A stretch of 64,000 nt of DNA, from NCBI GenBank assembly GCA_002633005.1, contig NMRA01000001.1, positions 2,794,997-2,858,996 of the forward strand, given 5' to 3'. The notes below the pieces were generated by a model, which was not told the DNA's origin, did no database searches, and saw only the letters and a list, made by a program, of their open reading frames with translations. Both the position numbers and the translations under genes were made by a program. This DNA comes from Phoronis australis (taxonomy: Eukaryota > Phoronida > Phoronidae). This document shows positions 1 through 22,375 of the stretch, piece after piece (positions within the stretch are counted from its first letter, which is position 1; each line of letters opens with the position of its first letter).

Positions 1-3000
1 TCGTATGATAATACTGTCTTCGTGGAAAACGCTACTACGGGTTTGTTGTTTGATTATTTCCTGTCTATTGCTTCTTTGGTTTATTCATTCTCTGAATTAT
101 CAGTTTTTTCACTGATGGAAAATGTGCAGCGTAAAGCAGTTTACGAAAAAGTTTACGAAATTAGATAGCGAAGATCCATGCGAGCACCCAGCCTAAAAAT
201 GGGGGGTGGGGGGTTGCTCGAAACTTCGGAGACTGTGGACCTTCTTCATGGGGTACATTCAGAGCTTTGAATTGTGCATTCACCGAATTTTGTCTCGTTT
301 TCTACTTCTTTTCTGAGTTTATGTTTCTCTGAGGCGGAGCTTTTTGTCCACTTCGCCAAGTGGGGGGGGGNCTCCTTCGATTCCCTCTCCGCCCTGGGTG
401 CGCGCATGAGATCGTAAAGAGGAAAATTTACTGTATGTAAGTCTTAAAAACAACTATAAACTCGTGCTCATTCAAAGAAACTAACTTTAGACCACCCACC
501 GCTATTAAACTAGTCTTTACTTATTCCTAATTGAGGCGAGACGTTGTTTCTGGTCTTGAAGAAACTTCGACAATTCGCTATTATTGCTTATTACCGTGCT
601 CACCTAAATTGATGCGCATGACGAGGCAAATTATGGCGGAGCCTGTTCTGAGACAATAACGAACTGACAATTCTATCCAAACCCATAAATCGCCTCTAAT
701 TTAACTGCGGTGGAAAAATCAGCAACGATACTGCCATCTCAATGATTTTGACTTTTATTCAGGTATGAACTGCGCAGTGAACTGCATACCACTAGGCCCC
801 GGAGATGCTCTCTTGACGAGTTCAGTGACGTACAACGCAATAAAGCAGGCCTGCATCAAACGCGCACGTGACACAGGCAAGTTTAAAATGGCTCATGGCG
901 CGCACGTCATTTCGCAAGTTATTATTAAAACTCTTCGTAAGCTGCAAATTAAGCAAATCAATCCTGTCTGAATGATGAATTTTGCAAACTTGAAAGATAT
1001 ATATTTTGCCCGTTATTTTTTATGGGGGTTACTAACCCGAAGTCAGCTATTGAGATGGAAGGGGAGTTGCAATCGGTGTAATAGCTTATTCTCCCAGCCT
1101 GTGCTTTTACTTCTCTTCAACGCCTCTTTTACTCTTCACAAATTCTCACACCGATACCCACAAGATCCCCTCTCTCCCGGTCCTCTCCAATTTTCCACTC
1201 CTATTCTCCTATTCTTCTGGTTCATGTTAAAACGAAATTGGCCTGCCTGGACGTCGAAACCCATCTGCCAATGAGCTGACCTCAACTGTGGACGTGCATT
1301 CGTAGACATCATAAAGCCTAGTCATCGGCATTTTAAGTTGAGTGTTAGCTCATTAAAAAATTTGTACGCTTTCGCAAAATAGCAGCTGATTTTGTTTTGA
1401 ATATTTCATGTAGGTGCGAAGTTGCTGACGATTGATCTGCCAGACAAACGCAAAGATGCGGTGGTGAAAGCGTATGCCGATTTTTTCCGAGCTCATCCGA
1501 ACGTTAAGGTGATTCTGCTTGGTAAGATTGTTAATTTTGTTATGATTACGAATTTAGGACAAATTTCTGTTAGATCTGTTTTCAAACTATATAATTGTAT
1601 CAGGTTAGCTTTTCTGCCAGAAAAGCTAAAACCTGATGTCTAGGGTTACGCCGAGACATACTGACCCCTATTTTATTCGTGGTACGTTTCCTCGATCCGC
1701 TTTTCTTTAAAATGATACTAAAGATCTCTACTTTAAGTCCGTCACCTTTCCAAATATGGCGTTTTGATTTAAACTAGTCTTTCTTCATTGCCGACAATAC
1801 TCAGATTAGAAATCTGGACTGGAAGAGAACTTACAGGTCGTCATTGCTTCATACCTGCGCAGAGTTCAGTGGCTATCTCACGGCTAGAGAAAATCTAGTC
1901 AAAATCGTGTGTTCTCATTTAAACTATACGGCAATATCTCGCGTAGTCTCACGAAGTCTTGCTTTTCTTGCGATGTCCTAACGAGGTCCTAACGTTATGG
2001 AACTCTAACCCTGAACGAACAAGCTGGCTTGGCGAGGCAGTAGCGTACATAGTTTGGGATTGATGTCTGGAAATTTATGTCTTTTCTTAAATTATGATGG
2101 ATTTTGATTTCTTGAAATACATGCGGTCGTAATCTCTTTTACATTCAGATCACATCACTTCCAACACTGCTTGGATAATGCCAGTAAAGGAATTAATTGA
2201 GCTCTGCAGGGCCAACAATATTTTAGTATGTGTGGATGGAGCACATATTCCCGGACAACTGCAAGTAAATATTGAGGAGCTCGAGCCGGATTTTTATGCA
2301 GGTATTATTAACATAATGGAGCCTCAAATAGAAATTAATAATTTACACATGTGATAACATTGTAGAATCTGCCTGTTTTAATTATTTTCACAACATGTGA
2401 TAACATTGTAGCATGTTTGTTTTAACTTTTTTCATCCGCTGATTTTATTATTCCGCTAATAAGAACTCCAAACAATATATTTAAAAGATCAAAAGTGTTT
2501 CTCAGTTCACTGGTGTCTGGGTGTATGAATTAAAAATGTTCAAGAAATATTCAATTATGTATTAGGATCACATTACAGGTAACTTTCACAAATGGTTTTT
2601 CACGCCTCACGGTGCTGCATTCCTTTGGATCCATCCAAAACATCGCGCCATGGTTCATCCCGTGGTGACGTCACACAAATACAACACGACCCTGCACGGG
2701 GCTTTCTACATGCAGGGAACTAGAGAATTCATTTCTCAATGCTGTGTGCCAAAAGCAATTGAGTTTATTGGCAAAGTCGGCGGCTTGGTAAGCATTTGGA
2801 TAATTTTAGTTAAATTCAAGAATCACGATTGGCAGTGATTGGAACTGAGCTCATTTGTATACAATATAATAAAAGTTTTAAGTACTATTCAACTTTCGCA
2901 CACCCTTTAAATAGTTACTAAATGGACTCAACTGCAATACTTTTTTCATGTCAATGCCGACTTATTAGCAGACAGTCAGAATAATGAACTGCATGGTTTC

Positions 3001-4844
3001 GGAATTTTGGACATTCGAAATAGTGAAATTTCGAAGGTAGCAAACCTGCAGAGTAACTTCGTAGTAGTGTGGACTTTCTAAGTAGTGAACCGTCGGAATA
3101 GTGACATGTAACCTTGGAAATCTTTTCCATCAAGTTTTTTGTTCGTATGACGTTTGCGAGGCTGTGCGCCATTGGCACTGATTAACAAGAGAAGACTTTC
3201 TTCATTGACCAAAGTTTTTATTAGGTCTAGACCCTATTTTTCCCTAATAATATGAAAAATGCTTGTTGGGGTTTTCTTAGTGCAAGAAAATACGGTAGTT
3301 CATGGGCGGCGCAGCAATGAAACAAGTGGGGGGCTATAGCCCCAAACTCTATGGTGCGCCACCCATGTAGTTAAATATCAGATTTTTTTTAGCAACGACG
3401 GAGGACTGCCTATAGTGAACATAATTATCACCGGCGTGTACTGAATTTGAAAGAATGGAAACGCGCACACGTGTACACGCATGCATGGCATCTACCAATC
3501 CATAACCAAAGTGGAAATTTGAAAATGTCTGCACTTTACCGGAGGCCTACCAAAATAGCAGATAACAAACCTATTTTCTGCTACTTTGTTTCTTGGTCGA
3601 TTTTAAGGCATTCACACGGCACTACTTTTTGGGAGCTCTCTCGCTGCTATGTAGCTTAGCTAGGTATAGACATTTACTTCTAGAATCCCTTGTTACCCCA
3701 TGGTGTAGCCACCACGCGCGTTCAATGCCGATGAAAAACATAAAGCCTCCTCTAATCGTCTGCACCATCCTATCATCAAACACCATTCAGGTGAAGTTGA
3801 CTGGATACGGCCCGACGATTACGTGAAGTAAATTCAAAATTATTACTAACTTAGTTATCAATGTAGTTAGTAGTACCAGCCGGTGAGTATATGCTACAAT
3901 TTTGTTATTGTTGTTGTCCATCTATATCCCATGTTTAAGGGATAGGCTGAGACTGGACCTTTTCCGCGGGGGCGGGGGTTTGATTGAACCCCCCCGAACC
4001 CTGGCTACGGGCCAGCGGGGTTGACATTTTAGCCAGCACATCCCTTTTAGTATATAGTAACAGTTGATCAGTTATAAAAGCTTGTTTAAGCAGACCATCA
4101 AATTATTATTCATTTATTCCTTTATTCCAGTCAGCCATCCATGAATACAACAGCAGACTGTCAAATGAAGCCAGAAACATGCTAGTGAAAAGCTGGAACA
4201 CGGAACGTTACCCAATACAGGAACAGGATGAAGCCCCCTTTATGAAAATAATAAGAATGCCACCATTTCGCATTGACGGCACATCGTTGAACCGAGTGAG
4301 AAATTGTTGCTGCAAATTATAATGCTTTTGTTGTTTTTAGGCTAATGATATTTACTGTAAAGTATTTTTCTGCATAATAAGTATACATAAATTTCCATTA
4401 GTAAAAGCTGAAACACACACAATAGAACAAGGTACTCCTGGAACAAGTTGTCGCTAGTTTAGGGGGCTGCGTGGTCGCTAGTTAAACTAGTGCAACTTAC
4501 CTCACTAGTGACAACTTGTATAACGGCACTAGACGCACATTGCAGGGCATTATTTTGTACGCCCGGTGGAATACGAATGACATTCCCCCGTAAAGTTACT
4601 GTACTGTTTGAAGAAAGACGAAGTCACTCTTAGGATTGCAATTGGTCGAATGCTTATTTTTCAGTTAGACGGTGAGAGACTAGTTGACCTCATCTACGCC
4701 AAATCCAAGATCAGAACCAAGATCGTTCTTGAATCCGGAGCATTCTGGATTCGAATAAGTACCAGCATTTATAACACTATGGAGGACTACGTGAAGCTGA
4801 AAGATGTCATATGTTCTTTAGCTGGGATTGCGGCTATTGTCTAA
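1..4844 (+). CDS. Class V aminotransferase-like protein (isopenicillin N epimerase-like), 5' partial
   Basis: Seven exons are visible: 1-40 (partial), 763-876, 1414-1521, 2149-2301, 2579-2787, 4131-4295 and 4665-4844 (stop TAA). They join in phase into 322 residues. The family is PLP-dependent, fold type I. Motifs in order are VENATTGMNC and PLGPGDALLTSSVTYNAI (cofactor phosphate and substrate region), DHITSNTAWIMPVKELIELC, VDGAHIPGQL (Asp that pairs with the PLP pyridine nitrogen) and GNFHKWFFTPHGAAFLW, whose Lys is the expected Schiff-base lysine. The C-terminal small domain ends WIRISTSIYNTMEDY. About 100 N-terminal residues lie upstream of the window. The intron after 876 starts with GC instead of GT; only that site keeps the phase. 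Animal members are commonly labelled isopenicillin N epimerase-like; the real substrate is unknown and antibiotic synthesis is not implied. Confidence 0.88.
41..762 (+). other. Intron of the aminotransferase gene
   Basis: It begins GTTTGT after the exon ending ...NATTG and ends TTTTATTCAG. It contains a G-run closed by an N at 371, probably a homopolymer the assembly could not resolve. I see no other coding sequence in it. Confidence 0.7.
3301..3367. repeat. Short hairpin element, copy 1 (CATGGGCGGCGC ends)
   Basis: The ends are inverted: it starts CATGGGCGGCGCA and ends TGCGCCACCCATG, with a second inner inverted pair of G- and C-runs around CTATAG. A second copy with the same ends and the same G-run/TATA/C-run core lies at 6649-6730. 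It sits in an intron of the aminotransferase gene. It looks like a very small non-autonomous TIR element. Confidence 0.6.
4443..4519. repeat. 77-bp inverted-repeat (MITE-like) element
   Basis: The left end ACAAGTTGTCGCTAGT and the right end ACTAGTGACAACTTGT are inverted copies of each other over 16 bp with one mismatch. It lies in the last intron of the aminotransferase gene. No coding capacity. Confidence 0.55.
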
Positions 4845-4982
4845 ACACTGTGACTTTGCGCCCTCTTGTGAGAAAATGACAGTGGCAGACACTTTTGGAA
4901 AGGTTTATTAGTGCCATCTTGTGTTTGCTTTAAGCGGTGTACTTACTATGAGGCAGCTAAGATATTTGTACGATATACGGTC

Positions 4983-4988
4983 AATAAA
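4983..4988 (+). promoter_or_regulatory. Polyadenylation signal AATAAA
   Basis: A canonical AATAAA lies 139 bp after the TAA stop of the aminotransferase gene and is the first one downstream, so it is the likely 3' end signal of that transcript. Confidence 0.6.
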
Positions 4989-5121
4989 TACTAACGTACA
5001 TGGACGTAGTTGGCTAAAATACAGTTTTCATCCGTTGGAATTGTCATTTGCAGTTAACACTGACATATCCATCTGAGATCTAGTTAATGATTTCCTGATG
5101 CAATTTAAACGGCAGTAGTCA

Positions 5122-5202
5122 CAGGGGGTAGCGCATTTTGAGAACCAGTTTGACGCATGCTATTCATTAGAGAAAACTGGTTAGCAAAATACGGAACCCC
5201 TG
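5122..5202. repeat. 81-bp hairpin MITE, copy 1 (CAGGGG ends)
   Basis: It starts CAGGGGG and ends CCCCTG. Inside, GAGAACCAGTTTG (5140-5152) is inverted relative to GAAAACTGGTTAGC. A better preserved copy is at 47012-47090, where the inner arms are perfect 13-mers. The two copies define a small palindromic family. Confidence 0.6.
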
Positions 5203-5464
5203 AAAGCCACCGTTGCCGTTTAAACTGTTGCTTGCTTAATCATCGATATCAATTTGATGCCACAAAATGTTGAACTTTATTAAAATTATCTGATTAACAT
5301 CCCCCTGCATTATAGTCAGTTAACTCTTACTAAGGAGTGACCATCTAATTCCAAAATGCGGGTGAAATTTTCCCGTGATCTCCCATCAACTTCTCAAAAA
5401 GACAGCAAATGGACGGTCCGCGGGTAGCTGTTGACTAGAACAAATTCTGGTGTGTTCTATTAAT

Positions 5465-5602
5465 GAGGGAGAGAGAGGGAACGGAAGGGAAGGAGAGAGG
5501 GGGAGGGGGAGGAAGAGGGGGAGAGGGCGAGGGAGACGGGGAGAGAGAGAGATAGAAAGGGAGAGAGAGAGAGAGAGAGAAAGAGGTGGGGGGGAGAGGG
5601 CG
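5465..5602 (+). repeat. GA-rich low-complexity tract
   Basis: Almost pure purine (GAG and GGA runs, with a perfect GA-dinucleotide stretch near 5560-5580). Open frames across it on both strands encode only Arg/Glu/Gly or Ser/Leu/Pro runs and are not genes. Confidence 0.9.
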
Positions 5603-6648
5603 AACAAGGATTGTTTCAAAACCCCCTCGACACGCACAACCCCCACGGCCCCCAACCCGATTGCCTCACCCCACACAAGCTCGACTGGATGTGAACTGAT
5701 CGACATTGAACAAACGCCGACTTTACGAGTGTGGCCGTGAGCGCGGCTGGCTTTTCTCTATCTTTTGCAATTAATAGAGTAGATTCGGCAAGTTCGAAAG
5801 CCAAAATCAGAAAAAAAAACAACGCGACCAAATCAAACCAACGTTACAAATCGTCTCGTTCCCAGTAGAGTATAATCATCTCGTCTGGTCTTCGCGCATG
5901 GAATACAGTTTGAAAACTAATAAAAGCATCTCAAAGTTATATTTAATATATTTTAAACGAGTATACCACAGAAAACAACTAATAAAAATGTGAAATCACG
6001 TGTGTGCACGTTAACGTACTCTCTTCCTAAGTTTAGTAGAGCAGGGTCATTGATGACCGCTCGTGGAACTCTTTCCGTGACAACGACCATAGCACACTCA
6101 CAATCCGCTCTTACAAATCAAGTTCTTATGTCACTTTCTTTTTTTAACCACCAGTCTTGAGCCAGCGCAGATTCGTGTAGCTAAGTCTTAATGGCGTATG
6201 TCACTCAGCAACGTAAGAAGACAATAAAATGTTTAAAAAGCGCAGATACCTCAATTGCAACAGGTCGTGAGTCGAGGAGGTCGTAGGTCTAGGCTCGTGG
6301 GGTCGTGGGGGTCGAGGGTTTTCTAGAACATTCCGGAGAACAAACAGTTCAAACTAATGAATACATACAAAATGGCAGCACGGTTGGTTCTCAGTAGGTG
6401 GCCACTGGGAGGTATAAAACCGCTAAAATCAGAAGCCACAAAAACAATTGAAAACTCATACAAGGCATGAGTTAAATTATTCATACTTTTACCTCAAATT
6501 AAGCTTGAATTGAGAAAGTAAAGCAAAATGATAGACGGAACAAAGTAAGGCATCTCTATAATATACAAAAAAATTAAACCAGAACACGATTTTATTGTTC
6601 ATAACTTCGAATGGAAACGATAGCTAAAGCTCGTCAAACCACTTAGAT

Positions 6649-6730
6649 CATGGGCGGCGCACCATGGGGGGGGGGGGGGGGGNGGGGGGGGGTCTATACC
6701 CCCACTTTTTTCAGTGCTACGCCGCCCATG
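6649..6730. repeat. Short hairpin element, copy 2 (CATGGGCGGCGC ends)
   Basis: It starts CATGGGCGGCGCACCATG and ends GCCGCCCATG, with a G-run (interrupted by an N at 6683), TCTATA and a C-run in the middle. Same architecture as 3301-3367. The N falls where a long homopolymer in a hairpin would break sequencing. Confidence 0.6.
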
Positions 6731-7849
6731 AAATGTGTTGAGTAAAGTAAATGACTAATCACCGGCAAAACACCCAGAGGAAATACATAAGAGAACTGAT
6801 CATGATTTTGGGCGTATAATGTACTGTAAACAGCCAAGTTTAAACTGAAGAAACATGCAGATGTGCAACAATTTTGTATACCACACTCGGAGTAATTATG
6901 CAACGCCATCATGAATTCTCCGGCAAGCACGACGACCGTGCTGTGGAGTACCGGAGTGTCAATTTTATTTAGGTTGGGGAGTGGGACTCGACGGAGGTAA
7001 GGAAACTTGAAGTTTGGAAAGTGTGTGCTGGTACATTAGGACCTGTTAACTGGTATTGGTACAACCTGGCGATGAAATTGGGCCATCAGTAATGAAAAAA
7101 TATCGTACTTTGAAGGCCTAGCTATACAACTGGCCGGGACGTACTGAAGCTTGAGGCCGCAGTGCCGCTAGGAAGTTCAGTTTGAAATGCAGCCCCACAG
7201 TCAGTAAGGTAGTCAGAAAATGCGCGATTGCATTGTTTAAGGAGGTGTTTAATACTACTGCAGAGAAAATCGAAAGAATGTTGAAGGTGATTGTCGGAAA
7301 TTGAAACAACGGACAGTAAACAAAAGTTATCTCATTTTGCTCAGGGGCTGAGATCACTGAGTCCACTTGGGTAGAGGTTGGTTTACACAACTATTAACTA
7401 AGACCCCGGCAGCATGAAAACATATCTGCCAGGTCACAGACAGTGGTGTTCTTCAGTGAAGTGTGCAGAGAGGGTCTGGCACATATGTGTACCACTAGCT
7501 TTGTTGCGTGGTAGTGATGTGTGGTGTTACAGTTTTATTTATTCCACTATCATGGGTCCCATAACAAAAATCCAAGTATTGAAGGACTCCTTTACTTCTT
7601 TATTCGAGAAGTCGAATTTGTGCATGCTCAACAATGCCTAAGATTTTGTGGAAAACGGATGGTTACACAGCAAAGTCTTGTGACAATTTAACAGTTGTTG
7701 CCATAAGTCAGTCACCAGCCCGGCGATCAAGAGGCCGCGCCCAGCACTGAACAAAAGGTAATCGACTCTCACGCCACTAGTGTCTATCGTGAAAACTACC
7801 TACCATTTTTAAAGGGAATCCTTTGACCTAGTTTTTCTCCCGCGTAAAC

Positions 7850-7860
7850 TTCGCGCCAAA
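7850..7860 (+). promoter_or_regulatory. E2F-like site in the MCM5 promoter
   Basis: TTCGCGCCAAA matches the E2F/DP consensus (GCGCSAAA) and lies 30 bp before the MCM5 start codon. E2F control of MCM genes at G1/S is well established in animals. I see the motif; its use here is inferred. Confidence 0.6.
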
Positions 7861-7890
7861 TGCTCACACGTGATATTTACGGTATTCAGG

Positions 7891-19672
<11,782 letters not shown>

Positions 19673-20160
19673 CATTCCAACTCGTCTTTCAGTGATCATC
19701 TCAAATACAAGACTAAGGGTTCCTGGATATATGGGAGCACTCACACAGCAATGAATGAAGAATTCGATAGTGTTGTTTAATCACTGAAATTTGTGGAGAT
19801 TGTCCTGTAAAATCAGATATTCCCCCTAGAGCTAAAGTGGTCCAGTTAAGGGTTCTTTGCGGCTCTATGTAAAGTGTAGTTGCATGAAGGCTCGACATTT
19901 GGCCACCTTGAAGTACAAGGCGATATTACGTCAACTACAAACTGTAAATAGGTGTATTTAGAGTAAAATGTTAAGTTTGTGTATCGACATTAATATTGGG
20001 TCACTGATGGAACTGAGTGTACCTTAAGGCTGCAAATCAAGACCACCCAAAACTAGTCTCAATTTGTTCCTTAGATTAGGAGTAATTTCTGGGCTCAGAT
20101 AAACTAAGTACCTTAGTGCTAGGTAGTTCAATTTATGCTTTTAGCAAGGTCTCTTAACAA

Positions 20161-20495
20161 TTGACCTATCTCAAGGTCCACCCCCTTGCACAATGTCTAC
20201 TAATAAACGTGTTGTTTGTCGGGTAAAGTGGCGGCTTGGAAACGAAGGTGTGTCAAGAATGATATGTTCTGATTGGTCAGTTGTCGTAACTCAAAGTCCT
20301 GGTGATAGGTCAATAGCGAATTGACCTATCACAAGCTTCACCCCCTGGCGTAATGTCGAGAAACAAACAATAAGTTTTACCCGGCAACGTGTTGTTTGTC
20401 AGGTAAAATGGCGGCTTGGAAACTCAAGATGTGTCAAGAATGTTGCGTTCTGATTGGACAGTTGAGCCGTCACTCAAAATCCTGGCGATAGGTAT
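20161..20495. repeat. Two tandem copies of a MITE-like element (TTGACCTATC ends)
   Basis: Unit 1 (20161-20313) starts TTGACCTATC and ends with its exact inverse, GATAGGTCAA. Unit 2 (20321 to about 20495) starts TTGACCTATC and ends GCGATAGGTA. Both carry GTGTTGTTTGTC.GGTAAA, TGGCGGCTTGGAAAC, GTGTCAAGAATG and TTCTGATTGG in the same order. They lie head to tail, 7 bp apart. Confidence 0.7.
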
Positions 20496-20718
20496 ATTCT
20501 TTCCAAGCCCAGAAAGCACTTCTCAGTGAAGTAGGGACAAGCTGCAGTAAAGTGGTCTGAAAGGAAACTCAGTTTATAACAAATTAATACGACCAAAAGT
20601 GATTGTGACATTTGGATATTTGTCATAATTATCATGTGTAAAATATAATGTAAAAATAGTCATATTTGTTTATTTCAATAATTTGAGTTATTCGTTCAAT
20701 AACAACAAGGCTCCTTGA

Positions 20719-20724
20719 AATAAA
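20719..20724 (+). promoter_or_regulatory. Candidate MCM5 polyadenylation signal
   Basis: AATAAA about 1.05 kb after the MCM5 stop. An earlier AATAAA (20202-20207) lies inside the tandem TIR element. Either could be used; the sequence does not decide. Confidence 0.3.
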
Positions 20725-21165
20725 GCAAGAGTCCTATAGCACTGTCGCTAGGTAAAATTTAAACAAAGATACAGAAGAATACAAAATAACAGTCAACAGA
20801 AGTACGCAGCACATACAAATTCATCATTAAACTCATAAACTACAGACACAGTAGTGCCCATTCTTGTAGTGTATAGCGTGTAAAGCATGCTCTGGCGGCC
20901 ACATTTAAGTGGGCACTAAATGCAAGTATGGCAGTATCGGCCGACCAACAGAAACATGTAACAGATCAATCGACAATACGTCAATAACATACACAATACA
21001 ACAACCATATATTACGAAGCCTGACCAGGACAAGCCCTTTTGTAACCTGGGCAAGAAGCAATTCTTGTTTCTGTAAGAAGTACCCAAAATGGCTTTTTGA
21101 ATACCAAGCACGTCTGATGGGCACACTTATGACTTGATTAACTTGCACTGTTTGACTTAGCAACA

Positions 21166-21283
21166 ATACAGAATTTGTTGAATACACGACACTTTTCATT
21201 GTTCACGGTCTTTATTCCGTTGCGTTCATACTTTCTGAACAAAACTCTACTCTCTACTGAACATAGATACAGTAACTGACCTA
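21166..21283 (-). repeat. 118-bp inverted repeat, left copy
   Basis: By eye this is identical, over all 118 bases, to the reverse complement of 22158-22275. The two copies flank the GIY-YIG reading frame. The partner copy begins directly at the N at 22157. Confidence 0.75.
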
Positions 21284-21456
21284 GCGACATAATTAAAAGA
21301 CACACGATATTTCGAAACATACTTGTTTCATTCTCAAGTGAAGATAAAATGACGCAGTAATGCCACCACAGAGTATAAGCTGACGACACACACAGTGAGA
21401 CACGGCGGGTGTGAAATACTGCAAAGAATGACTAATGAATTGGGGTAACAGGAAAG

Positions 21457-21957
21457 TCACGCAAACAAGTGTAACGTGCGGCGCGACCCTGTTTGCTGCT
21501 CATTCAAAATAGGCTTCTCAAAAGCAATTAAAAGGGACTCTAATACTTTTAAACGCAGCACATCTTGCTCCACGTAGCGAATTGACGTGTTTTCCACAAT
21601 TTCTTGACGGGTGATTTTACGTGCGTGGTATTGCAGAAAATGATCTTGAATGGCGCCATTTTGAAGATGCATGGATAACCGACGGGAAAGACTGCAAACC
21701 GTTTGACCAATGTAACATTGTTTGACGTTTGAACGAAGACATTCGTTCATAGGGCATACAAATTCATAAACAACACTACACTGTGCAACGGGGCGGACTT
21801 TCGCTTTAGAAATGTTATTTTTCATGACCAAGTTGGAGGATTTCCTATTCCGATAATAAATAATAACATCAAGGTAATCATCAGGCTTACAAACTTTAAC
21901 GTTGTCCCTTATGATTTTCTTAATGGCGTGTTCGTCCTGGAGGTAATTATTAGACAT
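21457..21957 (-). mobile_element. Penelope-like retroelement remnant (GIY-YIG endonuclease part)
   Basis: A 166-codon minus-strand frame reads as the C-terminal end of a Penelope-like element. A conserved VYEFVCPMNEC is followed by QCYIGQTVCSLSRRLSMHL, which fits the GIY-YIG endonuclease signature (here CYIGQT with downstream arginines), then a histidine-rich stretch and LESLLIAFEKPILNEQ. No reverse transcriptase domain is present upstream, so the copy is 5'-truncated. Inverted copies of a 118-bp sequence lie on both sides; Penelope-like elements often carry repeated termini in such arrangements. The frame ends at a stop after LFA. Confidence 0.7.
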
Positions 21958-22157
21958 GACATTTTTGTAAAATATCTTTTTGGTGACACCAGTCCGACGT
22001 GCAGGGACTTCTTAGCTAATACTGGACATAAATCGCTTAATATGGAAATCCACGAAAGCATTGGTATACCCATTATTCACCAGTGTTTGTCTTATGCGAT
22101 CTACCTCTTGATTGAACAATAGCCAGTTAGACGACACCGAATTTGATGTGAGAGAGN

Positions 22158-22275
22158 TAGGTCAGTTACTGTATCTATGTTCAGTAGAGAGTAGAGTTTT
22201 GTTCAGAAAGTATGAACGCAACGGAATAAAGACCGTGAACAATGAAAAGTGTCGTGTATTCAACAAATTCTGTAT
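22158..22275 (+). repeat. 118-bp inverted repeat, right copy (abuts an N)
   Basis: Exact inverted copy of 21166-21283. It starts at the base after the N at 22157, so it is either the second terminal repeat of the retroelement or a joining artefact of the assembly. Confidence 0.7.
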
Positions 22276-22375
22276 AACAGAAAACTTGCTCCCGAAGTAC
22301 AGTCAGTTAGCAACAATAGTGTATCTCCATCTTCGCTCAAAAAACGTCAAAATGGTCTCGGTGAGTAACGTGATC

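Larger units (their letters stand above)
4845..7890. other. Intergenic spacer before MCM5
   Basis: This holds the aminotransferase 3' UTR, a hairpin element (5122-5202), a GA-rich tract (5465-5602), a second hairpin element (6649-6730, with an N at 6683) and the proximal MCM5 promoter. Short open frames inside it have no family signature and no convincing splice context; I call no gene here. Confidence 0.6.
19673..22375. other. Convergent spacer between MCM5 and otubain
   Basis: This contains the MCM5 3' UTR, a tandem pair of TIR elements (20161-20495), a candidate poly(A) signal (20719-20724), a retroelement remnant (about 21166-22275) and an N at 22157. The otubain 3' UTR must lie at its right end, but no AATAAA is visible on the minus strand before the retroelement repeat. 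Confidence 0.6.

Noticed and set aside
5386-5740. Overlapping open frames on both strands over the GA-rich tract
   Set aside because: They translate a low-complexity repeat (Arg/Glu/Gly or Leu/Ser/Pro runs).
7118-7641. Possible small genes upstream of MCM5 (minus 7118-7390, plus 7414-7641)
   Set aside because: No signature, no homology I can recall, no convincing splice or poly(A) context.
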